Notes under the pieces: generated by a model | Database searches by the model: none | The model's input: only the letters and a program-made list of their open reading frames with translations | Told to the model about the DNA's origin: nothing | Program-made: the position numbers and the translations under genes | Shown here: in pieces, positions 1 to 8,123 of the stretch | Position numbering within the stretch: the stretch's first letter is position 1 | How the letters are laid out: each line of letters opens with the position of its first letter | Assembly: GCA_964649665.1 (NCBI GenBank) | Contig: CAZYPU010000003.1 | Span: forward strand, 3,363-67,362 | From: CAZYPU01 sp964649665 | GTDB lineage: Bacteria > Omnitrophota > Gorgyraeia > JABMRN01 > RBG-13-46-9 | Direction of reading: 5' to 3' | DNA length: 64,000 nucleotides

Positions 1-79
1 CTTCTGTGCCCACCAGATCTTGTAAACGTAGCGAGCAAAATCCGACCCTAACGGAGCGAGGGGCAACGTTAAAAAATTT

Positions 80-796
80 ATGACTGAAACAAGTATGCAA
101 GATACGATAAAGATGCTGATAGAGTTGCAGGGGTTCGACGGTGTCATATTCGACAGGAAGAGATTACTGGAGGAAATTCCGGACAAAATAAGAGAGTTTG
201 ATAGAATGCTGGAAGAAAAATCCTTTAATCTTAAGGCCCTGGAAGAAGAGTCGAAGAAGCTGCAGGTAAGTCACAAGGAAAAAGAGGGGGATCTCAAGGA
301 AAAGGAAGAGGCCATAAGAAAACACCAGACGAAGCTATATCAGGTGAAAACAAATCCGGAATTTACGGCGCTTGAAAAAGAAATAGGGAGCATAACCGCT
401 GACAGCTCTCTCCTTGAAGAGGAAATTATTATGCTTCTTGACCGGGTAGATGAAATTAAGAAAAAGGTCGCAAAAGAAAAAGAAATTCTTGATGGAGAAA
501 AGAAGAAAGTGGATGAGGAGAAGGAGAAGATAGATCTCCAGAGGAAAGCGGCAGAAGCGGAATACAACGATTTGAGCGGAAAGCGCAAAGAATTTGCCTC
601 CGGGATCGATAAAGGCGTGCTGGCAAAATACGAAAGAATATTGCACAAGAAAGACGGCCTGGCGATGGTTCCGGTAGTCGGCGGCGCCTGCGGCGGCTGC
701 AACATGAATTTACCGCCACAGGTGATAAACGAGGCGCAGATGAAAAAAACGCTCACTTTCTGCGGCAATTGCGCGAGGATTTTATATTCGGAATGA
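80..796 (+). CDS. C4-type zinc-ribbon coiled-coil protein
   Basis: The protein has 238 residues. Residues about 25-190 are strongly charged and heptad-like, typical of a long antiparallel coiled coil. The C-terminus carries two CxxC pairs (C204/C207 and C228/C231), forming a zinc ribbon. This matches the widespread bacterial family of coiled-coil plus C4 zinc-ribbon proteins (zf-RING_7 type, CT398-like). The family is proposed to act as an adaptor or nucleic-acid-associated protein, and its biochemical role is not settled. It is followed 17 nt later by rnhA and then rnpB, an order seen in other bacteria. ATG at 80 was kept; ATG at 95 is the alternative, and neither has a clear Shine-Dalgarno. 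Bases 1-79 show no supportable gene beyond a possible tail of an upstream ORF ending at 51. Confidence 0.85.
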   Translation: MTETSMQDTIKMLIELQGFDGVIFDRKRLLEEIPDKIREFDRMLEEKSFNLKALEEESKKLQVSHKEKEGDLKEKEEAIRKHQTKLYQVKTNPEFTALEKEIGSITADSSLLEEEIIMLLDRVDEIKKKVAKEKEILDGEKKKVDEEKEKIDLQRKAAEAEYNDLSGKRKEFASGIDKGVLAKYERILHKKDGLAMVPVVGGACGGCNMNLPPQVINEAQMKKTLTFCGNCARILYSE

Positions 797-813
797 TGGT
801 TTATTGTTGAAGG

Positions 814-1227
814 ATGAGTAAAAAATTAAGTATATATGTGGACGGCGGTTCAAGAGGGAATCCCGGCCCATCGGGAATCGGGGTTGTGGTACTGGACGGC
901 AAAGGAAAAAAACTCAAAGAATTTAATAAGTATATAGGTATTGCGACAAATAATATCGCCGAATATAACGCGGTGATATACGGCCTGCAGGAGGCACTGA
1001 TTGAAAAAGCCGACGAGATCGAGCTCAATCTTGACAGCGAATTGGCCGCCCAGCAGCTCAAGGGCGAATACAGGGTAAAAAATACCAATATCAAACCGTT
1101 GTTCGAACAGGCGCTCCATCTTCTCTCGGGATTCAAAAAATTTACCATAAAGCATATAGCGAGGGAGAAGAACAAAGAGGCCGATAAGCTTGTTAATAAG
1201 GCAATAAACCTGGGCGGATTGTTATAA
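814..1227 (+). CDS. rnhA: Ribonuclease HI
   Basis: The protein has 137 residues and hydrolyses the RNA strand of RNA-DNA hybrids in the cytoplasm, removing primers and R-loops. The four acidic catalytic residues are visible: D10 in DGGSRGNPG, E50 in NNIAEYNA, D74 in LDSELAA and D124 in KEADKLVN. The length fits the short RNase HI type without an extra hybrid-binding domain. The start at 814 follows an AAGG-type ribosome site. A GGCGGATT/AATCCGCC hairpin overlaps the stop codon at 1213-1233, but no T-run follows it, so it is more likely an mRNA 3' structure than a strong terminator. The next gene is rnpB. Confidence 0.95.
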   Translation: MSKKLSIYVDGGSRGNPGPSGIGVVVLDGKGKKLKEFNKYIGIATNNIAEYNAVIYGLQEALIEKADEIELNLDSELAAQQLKGEYRVKNTNIKPLFEQALHLLSGFKKFTIKHIAREKNKEADKLVNKAINLGGLL

Positions 1228-1248
1228 TCCGCCTTCGCTCATTAAAAA

Positions 1249-1600
1249 AGCAGAGTAGGTCGGGCGGCCGCCCGGCCCTTTCGCGAAAAAGGGCCGGGAG
1301 GAAAGTCCGAGCTCCAGAGAGCAGTGTAGCGGCTAACAGCCGTCCACCGCAAGGTGAGGATTAGAGCAACAGAGACGAGTCCGGCGCTAATAATTAGCGC
1401 CGGGGTGAAACGGGCAATCTCTACGCGGAGCAAGGCCAAACAGATCCCGATCCAGGAACTGCTCGTTCCTATCGTATATCATCGATATCGGGAAGGGTAG
1501 GCTGCATGAGGCCGCCAGCAATGGCTGTCCCAGATAGATGGCTGCCGGGTGGGCGACGAGTCCACTCACAGAACTCGGCTTATAGACCTACTCTGCTGCT
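1249..1600 (+). ncRNA. rnpB: RNase P RNA (bacterial type A)
   Basis: This is the catalytic RNA of RNase P, which matures tRNA 5' ends. P1 is visible as GCAGAGTAGGT at 1250-1260 pairing with ACCTACTCTGC at 1586-1596. The conserved 5' core GAGGAAAGTCCGAGCTC lies near 1295-1311. GGTGAAACGGGCAA of the central core starts at 1404, GCCAAACAG follows at 1435, and the 3' core ACAGAACTCGGCTTATAG lies at 1568-1585. The total of about 350 nt and the motif order fit ancestral type A. Ends are set from P1 and the following terminator and are good to a few bases. Confidence 0.97.
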
Positions 1601-1603
1601 TGT

Positions 1604-1637
1604 CCCGTTGGCGATTTTTCGCCAACGGGTTTTTTTT
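1604..1637 (+). terminator. Intrinsic terminator of rnpB
   Basis: An 11-bp perfect stem (CCCGTTGGCGA at 1604-1614 with TCGCCAACGGG at 1619-1629), a TTTT loop and eight T's at 1630-1637 directly after the end of RNase P RNA. This is a canonical Rho-independent terminator. Confidence 0.95.
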
Positions 1638-1695
1638 AAGAAAAGGTGCCAGGCACCTTGGATAATCTCAACTAAGGTGCCAGGCACCTTTTCTT
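1638..1695. repeat. Paired GGTGCC palindromes
   Basis: Two copies of a 17-nt palindrome, AAGGTGCCAGGCACCTT, flank a 14-nt spacer. The whole unit is itself an inverted repeat, 1638-1659 against 1674-1695, with one central mismatch. A single copy of the same core occurs at 43991-44015, so this is a dispersed repeat family. The rest of the gap to mraZ (1696-1803) shows nothing recognisable. Confidence 0.9.
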
Positions 1696-1803
1696 CTAAC
1701 ATCCCGCAATTTCAATACCTTGCGACTTAGCCGTGGCCTGCGCACTATATGTGGTATGGCCCCGCGGCGCCTGAAAATACACAAAAAAGTTAGAAATTCC
1801 GTC

Positions 1804-1832
1804 TTGACAAAGGTGGTTCCATGATGTATATT
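1804..1832 (+). promoter_or_regulatory. Promoter of mraZ and the dcw cluster
   Basis: TTGACA at 1804-1809, a 17-nt spacer and TATATT at 1827-1832. The predicted start of transcription is near 1839, just before the MraZ-box repeats. It probably drives most of the tightly packed dcw cluster. Confidence 0.8.
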
Positions 1833-1840
1833 TGGTATTG

Positions 1841-1870
1841 TAAGTGGTTTAAAGTGGAGTAAAGTGGAGA
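1841..1870 (+). promoter_or_regulatory. MraZ operator: three direct repeats
   Basis: Three repeats with an exact 10-nt period: TAAGTGG (1841), AAAGTGG (1851) and AAAGTGG (1861). Known MraZ operators are short GTG-containing direct repeats with 10-nt spacing upstream of mraZ, so autorepression by MraZ is the natural reading. The last repeat runs into the Shine-Dalgarno sequence (GGAGAGG, 1866-1872), so bound MraZ would cover both the initially transcribed region and the ribosome-site DNA. Confidence 0.8.
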
Positions 1871-1876
1871 GGCAAA

Positions 1877-2317
1877 ATGTTTTACGGCGAACACGAACAT
1901 AAGCTTGACAAAAAAGGCAGGATCATAATCCCCTCGAAATTCCGCGAAGCCAGCAAGGAAAACTACATCGATAAATTTTATGTAACGAGGGGGCTTGATA
2001 TGTGCCTTTTCATGTTCCCGGAGGATGAGTGGAGGCAGCAGGAGTCAAAGTTCAAAGTGCTTTCGTTCACAAAAAGAGAAGCGAGAAAATTCAACCGGCT
2101 TTTTTTCTCCGGCGCGATCGAAGTCACAGCCGACAAGCAGGGTAGGATCCTGATACCGTCATATCTCAAACAATACGCCGACATCAAAAAAGACATAATC
2201 CTGATCGGCGTTTCAAACCGGATCGAAATCTGGAGCAAGGATAGATGGCGTGAATTTTACACGGCGACAAAGGAATCATTCGAGGACGTTGCCGAAAAAT
2301 TGATCGACCTGGAATAA
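1877..2317 (+). CDS. mraZ: Transcriptional regulator MraZ
   Basis: The protein has 146 residues and is first in the dcw cluster. It contains two SpoVT/AbrB-like MraZ half-domains, each with the D-x-K/Q-G-R-I-x-I-P signature (DKKGRIIIPS near residues 11-20 and DKQGRILIPS near residues 85-94). In other bacteria MraZ forms a ring that binds repeats upstream of its own gene and controls the dcw operon. Three matching direct repeats lie immediately upstream at 1841-1870. GGAGAGG is well placed for the ATG at 1877. Confidence 0.97.
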   Translation: MFYGEHEHKLDKKGRIIIPSKFREASKENYIDKFYVTRGLDMCLFMFPEDEWRQQESKFKVLSFTKREARKFNRLFFSGAIEVTADKQGRILIPSYLKQYADIKKDIILIGVSNRIEIWSKDRWREFYTATKESFEDVAEKLIDLE

Positions 2318-2338
2318 AAGGAATGAAAGGCGGTAGCT

Positions 2339-2515
2339 ATGTTTACATTTAGTGTCGTGAAGAAAATAGGGGAAGGCAGCTATCTTGATGAAGCGCTTTT
2401 TATCATCGAAAGAGTCAGAAGGGAAAGGTCCCTCGGCGCGCACAGGATGAAAAGCGAAAGCGGTAAACACAAGCCCAAATCTTCTACCGGAAATGAAAAG
2501 GGCAAGTCCTCATAA
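2339..2515 (+). CDS. Small hypothetical protein between mraZ and rsmH
   Basis: This is a 58-codon ORF starting ATG at 2339 behind AGGCGG and ending TAA at 2515, overlapping the start of rsmH by 23 nt. The predicted protein begins MFTFSVVKKIGEGSY, has a short amphipathic stretch (LDEALFIIERVRRERS) and a basic, lysine- and serine-rich tail. I recognise no family. The location, ribosome site and overlap of the kind seen elsewhere in this operon suggest it is translated, but it could be a chance frame. Not FtsL: it has no hydrophobic segment, and an FtsL-like gene follows rsmH. Confidence 0.5.
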   Translation: MFTFSVVKKIGEGSYLDEALFIIERVRRERSLGAHRMKSESGKHKPKSSTGNEKGKSS

Positions 2516-3392
2516 ACCGGTAATGCCCGATGAGGTTCTTGGGTTCCTGCGTTTAAAGAACGGTTGCAGAGTTTTAGACGCAACTTTGGGTTGCGGAGGG
2601 CATGCCGCGCTTATACTTCAAAAGATCCTGCCCGACGGATTACTTATAGGAATCGACAGGGACAAGGAGTCACTCGAGACCGCCAGAAGCTATCTTGACG
2701 CGCCCGAGAAGGCATTCAGGTTAATACAGGCTAATTTCAGGGATATAGACACGGCCCTTAAGGGCCTGGGCATCAAGAAAATCGATGCGGCGCTCTTTGA
2801 TTTGGGCCTTTCAAGTTATCAGTTAGAAGACCCGGTCCGCGGGTTCAGTTTTGAGCGTGACGGACATCTCGATATGCGAATGGACCGTTCGCAGACTCTC
2901 TCGGCCTATGATATTGTTAACAGGGTTAAATGGGAGGACCTGGAACGAATTATTCGCGATTTCGGCGAGGAAAGATACTCAAGGCGGGTAGCGGACTTTA
3001 TCGTTGAACAAAGAAAAAAGGCCCCTATCGCCTCGACAGGCGAACTGACGGGCCTCATAAAAATGGCCCTCGGAAGGCGATACGGCTCGCAGCGGATACA
3101 TCCGGCCACGAGGACATTTCAGGCGCTGCGGATCGCGGTAAACGGGGAGCTGGACAATCTTGACGGGGCGCTCGTTAAAATTTTAGAGGTCCTGAACCCC
3201 GGGGCAAGGCTCCTGGTTATTTCGTTTCATTCACTGGAAGACAGAATCGTCAAAAACAGATTCAGGGAATTCGCCAAAGCGGTCCGGGGACGCATACTCA
3301 CAAAAAAACCGCTTACGGCAAAATCCGAAGAGATAAGGCAAAATCCGCGCTCCAGAAGCGCGAAACTTCGGGTTTTTGAGGGGCAGGGATAA
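2493..3392 (+). CDS. rsmH: 16S rRNA (cytosine1402-N4)-methyltransferase
   Basis: The protein has 299 residues and methylates N4 of C1402 in 16S rRNA using S-adenosylmethionine. The SAM-binding motif I (LDATLGCGGHA) is at residues 28-38. The family motif DLGLSSYQLEDPVRGFSF lies near residues 104-121, and HPATRTFQALRIAVN with NPGARLLVISFHSLEDRI follows in the C-terminal half. Length is normal. It is the usual second gene of the dcw cluster after mraZ, here with a small ORF in between. Confidence 0.97.
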   Translation: MKRASPHKPVMPDEVLGFLRLKNGCRVLDATLGCGGHAALILQKILPDGLLIGIDRDKESLETARSYLDAPEKAFRLIQANFRDIDTALKGLGIKKIDAALFDLGLSSYQLEDPVRGFSFERDGHLDMRMDRSQTLSAYDIVNRVKWEDLERIIRDFGEERYSRRVADFIVEQRKKAPIASTGELTGLIKMALGRRYGSQRIHPATRTFQALRIAVNGELDNLDGALVKILEVLNPGARLLVISFHSLEDRIVKNRFREFAKAVRGRILTKKPLTAKSEEIRQNPRSRSAKLRVFEGQG

Positions 3393-3398
3393 AAGCTT

Positions 3399-3683
3399 AT
3401 GGCAAAAACAAAATTTGTACGGACAATTGCCGGCATCGTACTCTCGGCCGCATTCGCGCTTTTTTACGCCCACCAGCAGGTAGAGCTTGTCAAGACGAGC
3501 TTCCTCATAAATAAACACGACCGCGAGGTAACCTTACTGCTTGACCAATACAGGGGTTTGATATATAATCTTTCCCGACTGGAATTGCCGGGGAGAATCG
3601 AAAACACGCTTAGCGTGAAAGATATCACCCTCTGCATGCCTAAAAAAAAGAACATACGCCAAAAACAGAATCTAAAATTGTAA
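3399..3683 (+). CDS. ftsL: FtsL-like septum protein
   Basis: The protein has 94 residues. A short basic N-terminus is followed by one transmembrane segment (about residues 8-25) and a periplasmic heptad-like region (about 26-70), then a basic tail. Together with its position between rsmH and ftsI this is the normal look of FtsL, a bitopic coiled-coil partner of FtsB and FtsQ in the divisome. FtsL sequences diverge strongly, so the call rests on topology, size and gene order rather than on a motif. Confidence 0.75.
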   Translation: MAKTKFVRTIAGIVLSAAFALFYAHQQVELVKTSFLINKHDREVTLLLDQYRGLIYNLSRLELPGRIENTLSVKDITLCMPKKKNIRQKQNLKL

Positions 3684-5387
3684 GTGCATATTAATTTTAG
3701 CAAAACTCGCCACTTTTCCATTCTAATCGTATTCTGCGCTCTTTTCACGGTACTTATCGCGCGCCTCCTATATATCCAGATAATACGCAGTAAGCAGTTC
3801 TCTGCGCTCGCCGACAAGCAGCATAAGCTCTTCCTCAGGCTCGAGCCGCAAAGGGGGAGCATATACGACAGGCGAAACAGGGTGCTGGCCATATACATGG
3901 ATGCGCCGTCCATATACGCTGTCCCCAGAGAGATAAGCGACAAGGAAAATGCCGCGGGCGTTCTGGCGGAGAAACTCGGCATCGACAGAAAACAGCTTGC
4001 ACAAAAATTGCAGAAAGACAACTATTTCGCCTGGGTAAAAAGAAAAGTAGATCCTGAAACAGCGGATAAAATTGAAAAGTTGGGCATTCGCGGCGTGCTC
4101 CTGATGGACGAGCCGAAGAGGTTTTATCCCGGCGGCAAGCTCTCCTGTCATGTTTTGGGTATGACAGGCGTCGATAACGAGGGCCTGGAGGGCATAGAGC
4201 TTTATTACGACAGGGAGCTCAAGGGTGAACCCGGCTGGCGCCTTTCTTCGAGAGATGCCAAGAGGAGGGAAGTTATTTCTTTTCAAAGAGGCTTTGTGCC
4301 CGCGCGTGAGGGCAAAAGCGTTGTCCTTACCGTTGACGAAGTTATACAGCATATCATAGAGAAAGAGATCGAGTATCTCCTGCAGCAGTACAAACCCGCG
4401 GCCGTTTCCGTAGTGGCGCTTAACCCGCGGACCGGCGAAATCTTAGGCATGGCAAATTATCCCTGGTTTGACCCGAACGATATTTCCGGCGTGGACGCCT
4501 CCGCGGTAAGGAACAGGGCCATAACCGATTCGTTTGAGCCGGGCAGTGTTTTTAAAGTAGTAACCGCAAGCGCGGCGCTCGAGGAAGGAATCGTTGACTT
4601 TGACAGCGAATTCTACTGCGAGAAAGGCGCCTACAAAATCGGTAAAAGAACGTTGCACGATTACCGGCCTTATGGTACATTAAAATTCAGCGAGATAATA
4701 GAGAAGTCGAGCAATATAGGCACTGTCAAGGTGGCCGGCAAATTGGGCAGGGAGAAACTGGCGGAGTATATAAAGCGCTTTAATTTTGGCGAAACCACAG
4801 GTATTGACCTGCCGGGCGAGGCCGCGGGCATAATACGCAATCCCTCGGGCTGGACATATGTTGACATGACGACGATACCCATGGGCCAGGGCATCGCCGT
4901 TACGGCGCTGCAGCTTGCGTCCTGCGTTTCAGTTATCGCAAACGACGGCGCCTTAATGCGGCCATACGTCGTTAAAAAATTTCTGGACAAAGAAGGCGCC
5001 GCCATAGAAGAAAACAAGCCGAGAACGGTGCGAAGGGTAATTTCGAAAGAAACCGCCCGCAAGGTTAAGAAATTGCTTGCCGGGGTCGTGGAGAAGGGCA
5101 CCGGGACCCGGGCGCGCCTTGAAAATTTTACCGCATGCGGGAAAACCGGCACCGCCGAAAAGGTAAATCCGAGAGGCGGTTATTACAAAAACAAATACAT
5201 AAGTTCTTTTATCGGTTTCGCGCCCTGCGAGAAGCCTGCGGTGGCGCTTGTTGTTTGCGTGGACGAGCCCGTGAGGGAACATTTCGGAAGCCGCGTTGCG
5301 GCCCCCGCGTTTAAACGAATGATGGAAAAGATTTTGCCCTATTTGGAAATCGAAAGCGATAAAGGTGAAACTAAAAAAAGTTCTTGA
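3684..5387 (+). CDS. ftsI: Septal peptidoglycan transpeptidase (PBP3)
   Basis: The protein has 567 residues: one N-terminal transmembrane anchor (about 7-27), a class B PBP dimerisation/pedestal region starting with the RGSIYDR motif, and a transpeptidase domain. Active-site motifs are SxxK (S288-V-F-K291), SxN (S342-S-N344) and KTG (K487-T-G489). It cross-links septal peptidoglycan with its SEDS partner FtsW, encoded at 10581. There is no C-terminal PASTA domain. The start is a GTG directly after the TAA of ftsL and has little ribosome-site support, so coupling to ftsL is likely. The 3' end overlaps murE-murF by 23 nt. Confidence 0.95.
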   Translation: MHINFSKTRHFSILIVFCALFTVLIARLLYIQIIRSKQFSALADKQHKLFLRLEPQRGSIYDRRNRVLAIYMDAPSIYAVPREISDKENAAGVLAEKLGIDRKQLAQKLQKDNYFAWVKRKVDPETADKIEKLGIRGVLLMDEPKRFYPGGKLSCHVLGMTGVDNEGLEGIELYYDRELKGEPGWRLSSRDAKRREVISFQRGFVPAREGKSVVLTVDEVIQHIIEKEIEYLLQQYKPAAVSVVALNPRTGEILGMANYPWFDPNDISGVDASAVRNRAITDSFEPGSVFKVVTASAALEEGIVDFDSEFYCEKGAYKIGKRTLHDYRPYGTLKFSEIIEKSSNIGTVKVAGKLGREKLAEYIKRFNFGETTGIDLPGEAAGIIRNPSGWTYVDMTTIPMGQGIAVTALQLASCVSVIANDGALMRPYVVKKFLDKEGAAIEENKPRTVRRVISKETARKVKKLLAGVVEKGTGTRARLENFTACGKTGTAEKVNPRGGYYKNKYISSFIGFAPCEKPAVALVVCVDEPVREHFGSRVAAPAFKRMMEKILPYLEIESDKGETKKSS

Positions 5388-8118
5388 GGGCCTGAACCTA
5401 AAAATACCTCCCCGACTCGCGGAAGCCGGCATTTCCTGTGTTTCGGATGATTCCAGGCGCGTGAAAAGGAAGTGTCTCTTTATCGCGGTAAAAGGCTTTA
5501 AGCGCGACGGGCATAAGTTTATAAATGAAGCGTTTGCCCGGGGCGCCGCGGCTGTGATCGTGGATGGAAAAAAACGCATACCGCAAAACCGGAAGAACAT
5601 TATTAAAGCCGGGGATACGCGTGAGGCGCTTTCCGTAGCGGCAGAAAACTTCTACCGTTCGCCTTCAAAAAAGTTTAAGGTTATCGGGATAACGGGGACA
5701 AACGGCAAGACGACAACGTCGCTTTTGATAGAGAGTATATTCAAGGCGGCGGGCATCCCCTGCGGCGTAATAGGCACGATAGAGTACAGGGCAGGCTCGC
5801 GCAGCATGCCCGCCCTGCGAACCACGCCGGGACCGCTCGAAGCAAACGCATTACTGGATAAAATGATTAAAAACGCTTATCCCGCGGCCGTTATGGAAAT
5901 TTCAAGCCACGCTCTCGACCAGAAAAGAGCCCGGGGTATTTATTTTGACGCCGCCGTTTTTACAAATCTTACACATGAACACCTTGATTACCACGGCACT
6001 TTAAAACGCTATTTTGCGAGCAAAGTAAAGATCTTCGAGAACCTTAAAAAAGGCGGTACCGCGATAATCAACGCGGACGAAAAATTCGCCGCATTGTGCG
6101 CGAGAAAGATAAAAGATCACAGAATAATCAGATACGGCTTTTGCAGAAACGCGGATGTCAGCGCGGATATCCGCAAAACGGGCCTCGCCGGATCCTCTTT
6201 TATCATCAGGGCAGGAAAGACGCTCTCGATCCCCATCCGGACGCGTCTGGTGGGCCCGCATAATGTTTCGAACATTCTCGCGGCCGCCTCGGCCGCAATC
6301 GCGCAGGGTATTGACGCGGGCGCGATAAAGAAAGGGATCGAGAGCGTTAAAAATGTGCCGGGCAGGCTTGAGCCGGTCGAAGCGCGCCAGGCGTTCAGGG
6401 TATTCGTGGATTACGCCCACACGCATAATGCCATGGAAAATGTCCTCAAGTTCCTGAGACGCGTTAAGTCAGGGAATATCATTACGGTTTTCGGCTGCGG
6501 CGGAGAAAGGGACAGAAAGAAAAGGCCCCTTATGGGCGCCGTCGCGCAGAAATTTTCCGATTTTGTAATAATAACCACTGATAACCCGCGAAACGAAAAC
6601 CCCGCCAGGATTACCCGTGAAATACTGAAGGGGATAAACGGGAAAAATCGAAATTATTGTATTATTCCGGACAGAAAGGCGGCCATAGAGAAGGCTTTGG
6701 AAAAAGCGGGTGAAGGCGACATAGTGCTGATAGCCGGCAAGGGCCACGAGCGCGCGCAGATTATAGGCGGCAGGGAGATACCGTTTGACGATAAAAAGGT
6801 CGCGGAGGATGTATTAAAAAAAACAGTTCTTGAACGGCTGGATCCAAATCGGATCTCCACGGATTCTCGGACGATAGAAAAGGGCGAAATATTCGTGGCC
6901 ATAAAAGGCAAGAAGTTTGACGGCCACGATTTTGTCGATGAAGTATTTAAGAAAGGCGCCCGGTGGGCTGTTATTTCAAACAGCCGCGGCATAAAATCCC
7001 GCCGCGGGACGATAAAGGTTGAAAATACCACAAAGGCATTGGGCGATATCGCTAAAACGCACAGGCGGAAGTTCGATATTCCCGTAGTGGCCGTTACCGG
7101 CTCAACCGGCAAAACAACGGCAAAAGAGATGATAGCGCATGTTCTCTCGGCGAAGTATAACGTGCTTAAGAACGAAAAATCGAACAACAGTTTCGTGGGC
7201 CTTCCGCTTACGCTGGCAAAACTCAATAAAGGGCACCAGGTGTGCGTGTTGGAGATGGGAATGAATCATGCCGGCGAAATTGATAAACTGTGCAAAATCG
7301 CAAAGCCGGACATAGGCGTAATCACAAATATAGGCCCGGCGCACATAGGGCTTTTGGGCAGCATGCGGCGCATATTCACGGCCAAGGCGGAACTTTTGAA
7401 TAATCTGCCGGAAAGCGGCGCCGCGATTTTAAATAAGGACGACGTTTACCTGAAGGGCATTACGCGCCTGAGGTGCCGTAAGGTTTACTTCGGATTTGAC
7501 AAACGATGCGATTTTCGCGCCGATAACCCGGAGCGCAAAGGGGACGGATGGCGGTTTTCCGTGGGGAAGGAGAGTTTTGAGCTTGGTCTTATCGGGAAAC
7601 ACAATATTTACAATGTCTTAATCGCGATCGCCGTCGCGCAGCAATTTAACATAAGCCTCCGCCTTATCGGCAGGATGATAAAATCCTTCAGGCAAAGGTG
7701 CCCGATGCGGCTCGAATTCAAAAACGTGCGCGGCGTAAAAATAATGAATGACAGCTATAACTCGAATCCCTCTTCCATGGCCGGCGCGATAGAGGCGCTT
7801 GCCGATTACGATACCGGGGGGAAAAGAATTATCGTAAGCGGGGACATGTTTGAACTGGGAACGCGGGCAAAGGCCCTGCACGAGGGGCTGGGAAGGGCAA
7901 TCGCGAAAAGCCCGGCGGAAGTTCTCATAACGCTGGGGAAGCTCTCAAAATTTACAAATCGCGCAGCCGCGCAAAAAGGCGTGTGCGTTCTTTATCACGC
8001 CGCATCCTGCGGCGACGCCGCCGGATTTTTGAAAAAAGTCGCGAAACCGGGCGACGTGGTGCTGGTGAAAGGCTCGCGGGAAATGCGGATGGAAAAAGTC
8101 ATCGAAAAGTTCAAGTAG
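5365..8118 (+). CDS. murE-murF: Fused MurE-MurF ligase
   Basis: One uninterrupted 917-residue frame joins two Mur ligases. Residues 1 to about 485 are MurE, with P-loop GTNGK (K115) and DNPR at 406-409. The DNPR motif marks MurE enzymes that add meso-diaminopimelate to UDP-MurNAc-L-Ala-D-Glu. Residues about 490-917 are MurF, with P-loop K583 and the MurF motifs EMGMNHAGEI and NDSYNSNPSSM; it adds D-Ala-D-Ala. The linker is very short (residues about 476-492). Fusing consecutive steps could channel the tripeptide intermediate; that is inference. The gene starts with GTG inside the end of ftsI and is followed 5 nt later by mraY. Confidence 0.95.
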   Translation: MKLKKVLEGLNLKIPPRLAEAGISCVSDDSRRVKRKCLFIAVKGFKRDGHKFINEAFARGAAAVIVDGKKRIPQNRKNIIKAGDTREALSVAAENFYRSPSKKFKVIGITGTNGKTTTSLLIESIFKAAGIPCGVIGTIEYRAGSRSMPALRTTPGPLEANALLDKMIKNAYPAAVMEISSHALDQKRARGIYFDAAVFTNLTHEHLDYHGTLKRYFASKVKIFENLKKGGTAIINADEKFAALCARKIKDHRIIRYGFCRNADVSADIRKTGLAGSSFIIRAGKTLSIPIRTRLVGPHNVSNILAAASAAIAQGIDAGAIKKGIESVKNVPGRLEPVEARQAFRVFVDYAHTHNAMENVLKFLRRVKSGNIITVFGCGGERDRKKRPLMGAVAQKFSDFVIITTDNPRNENPARITREILKGINGKNRNYCIIPDRKAAIEKALEKAGEGDIVLIAGKGHERAQIIGGREIPFDDKKVAEDVLKKTVLERLDPNRISTDSRTIEKGEIFVAIKGKKFDGHDFVDEVFKKGARWAVISNSRGIKSRRGTIKVENTTKALGDIAKTHRRKFDIPVVAVTGSTGKTTAKEMIAHVLSAKYNVLKNEKSNNSFVGLPLTLAKLNKGHQVCVLEMGMNHAGEIDKLCKIAKPDIGVITNIGPAHIGLLGSMRRIFTAKAELLNNLPESGAAILNKDDVYLKGITRLRCRKVYFGFDKRCDFRADNPERKGDGWRFSVGKESFELGLIGKHNIYNVLIAIAVAQQFNISLRLIGRMIKSFRQRCPMRLEFKNVRGVKIMNDSYNSNPSSMAGAIEALADYDTGGKRIIVSGDMFELGTRAKALHEGLGRAIAKSPAEVLITLGKLSKFTNRAAAQKGVCVLYHAASCGDAAGFLKKVAKPGDVVLVKGSREMRMEKVIEKFK

Positions 8119-8123
8119 AAAAA

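Noticed and set aside
1..79. C-terminal end of an upstream gene
   Set aside because: A frame ends at base 51, but 16 codons are too few to identify or support it.
456..719. Antisense ORFs over the zinc-ribbon gene and many other genes
   Set aside because: They mirror the codon structure of strong + strand genes and show no domains or ribosome sites.
1506..1730. 74-codon ORF over the 3' end of rnpB
   Set aside because: It runs through the RNase P RNA core, its terminator and the GGTGCC repeat.
7983..8123. Longer N-terminus for mraY
   Set aside because: It would overlap the end of murF in another frame, and the MraY family begins at about ATG 8124.
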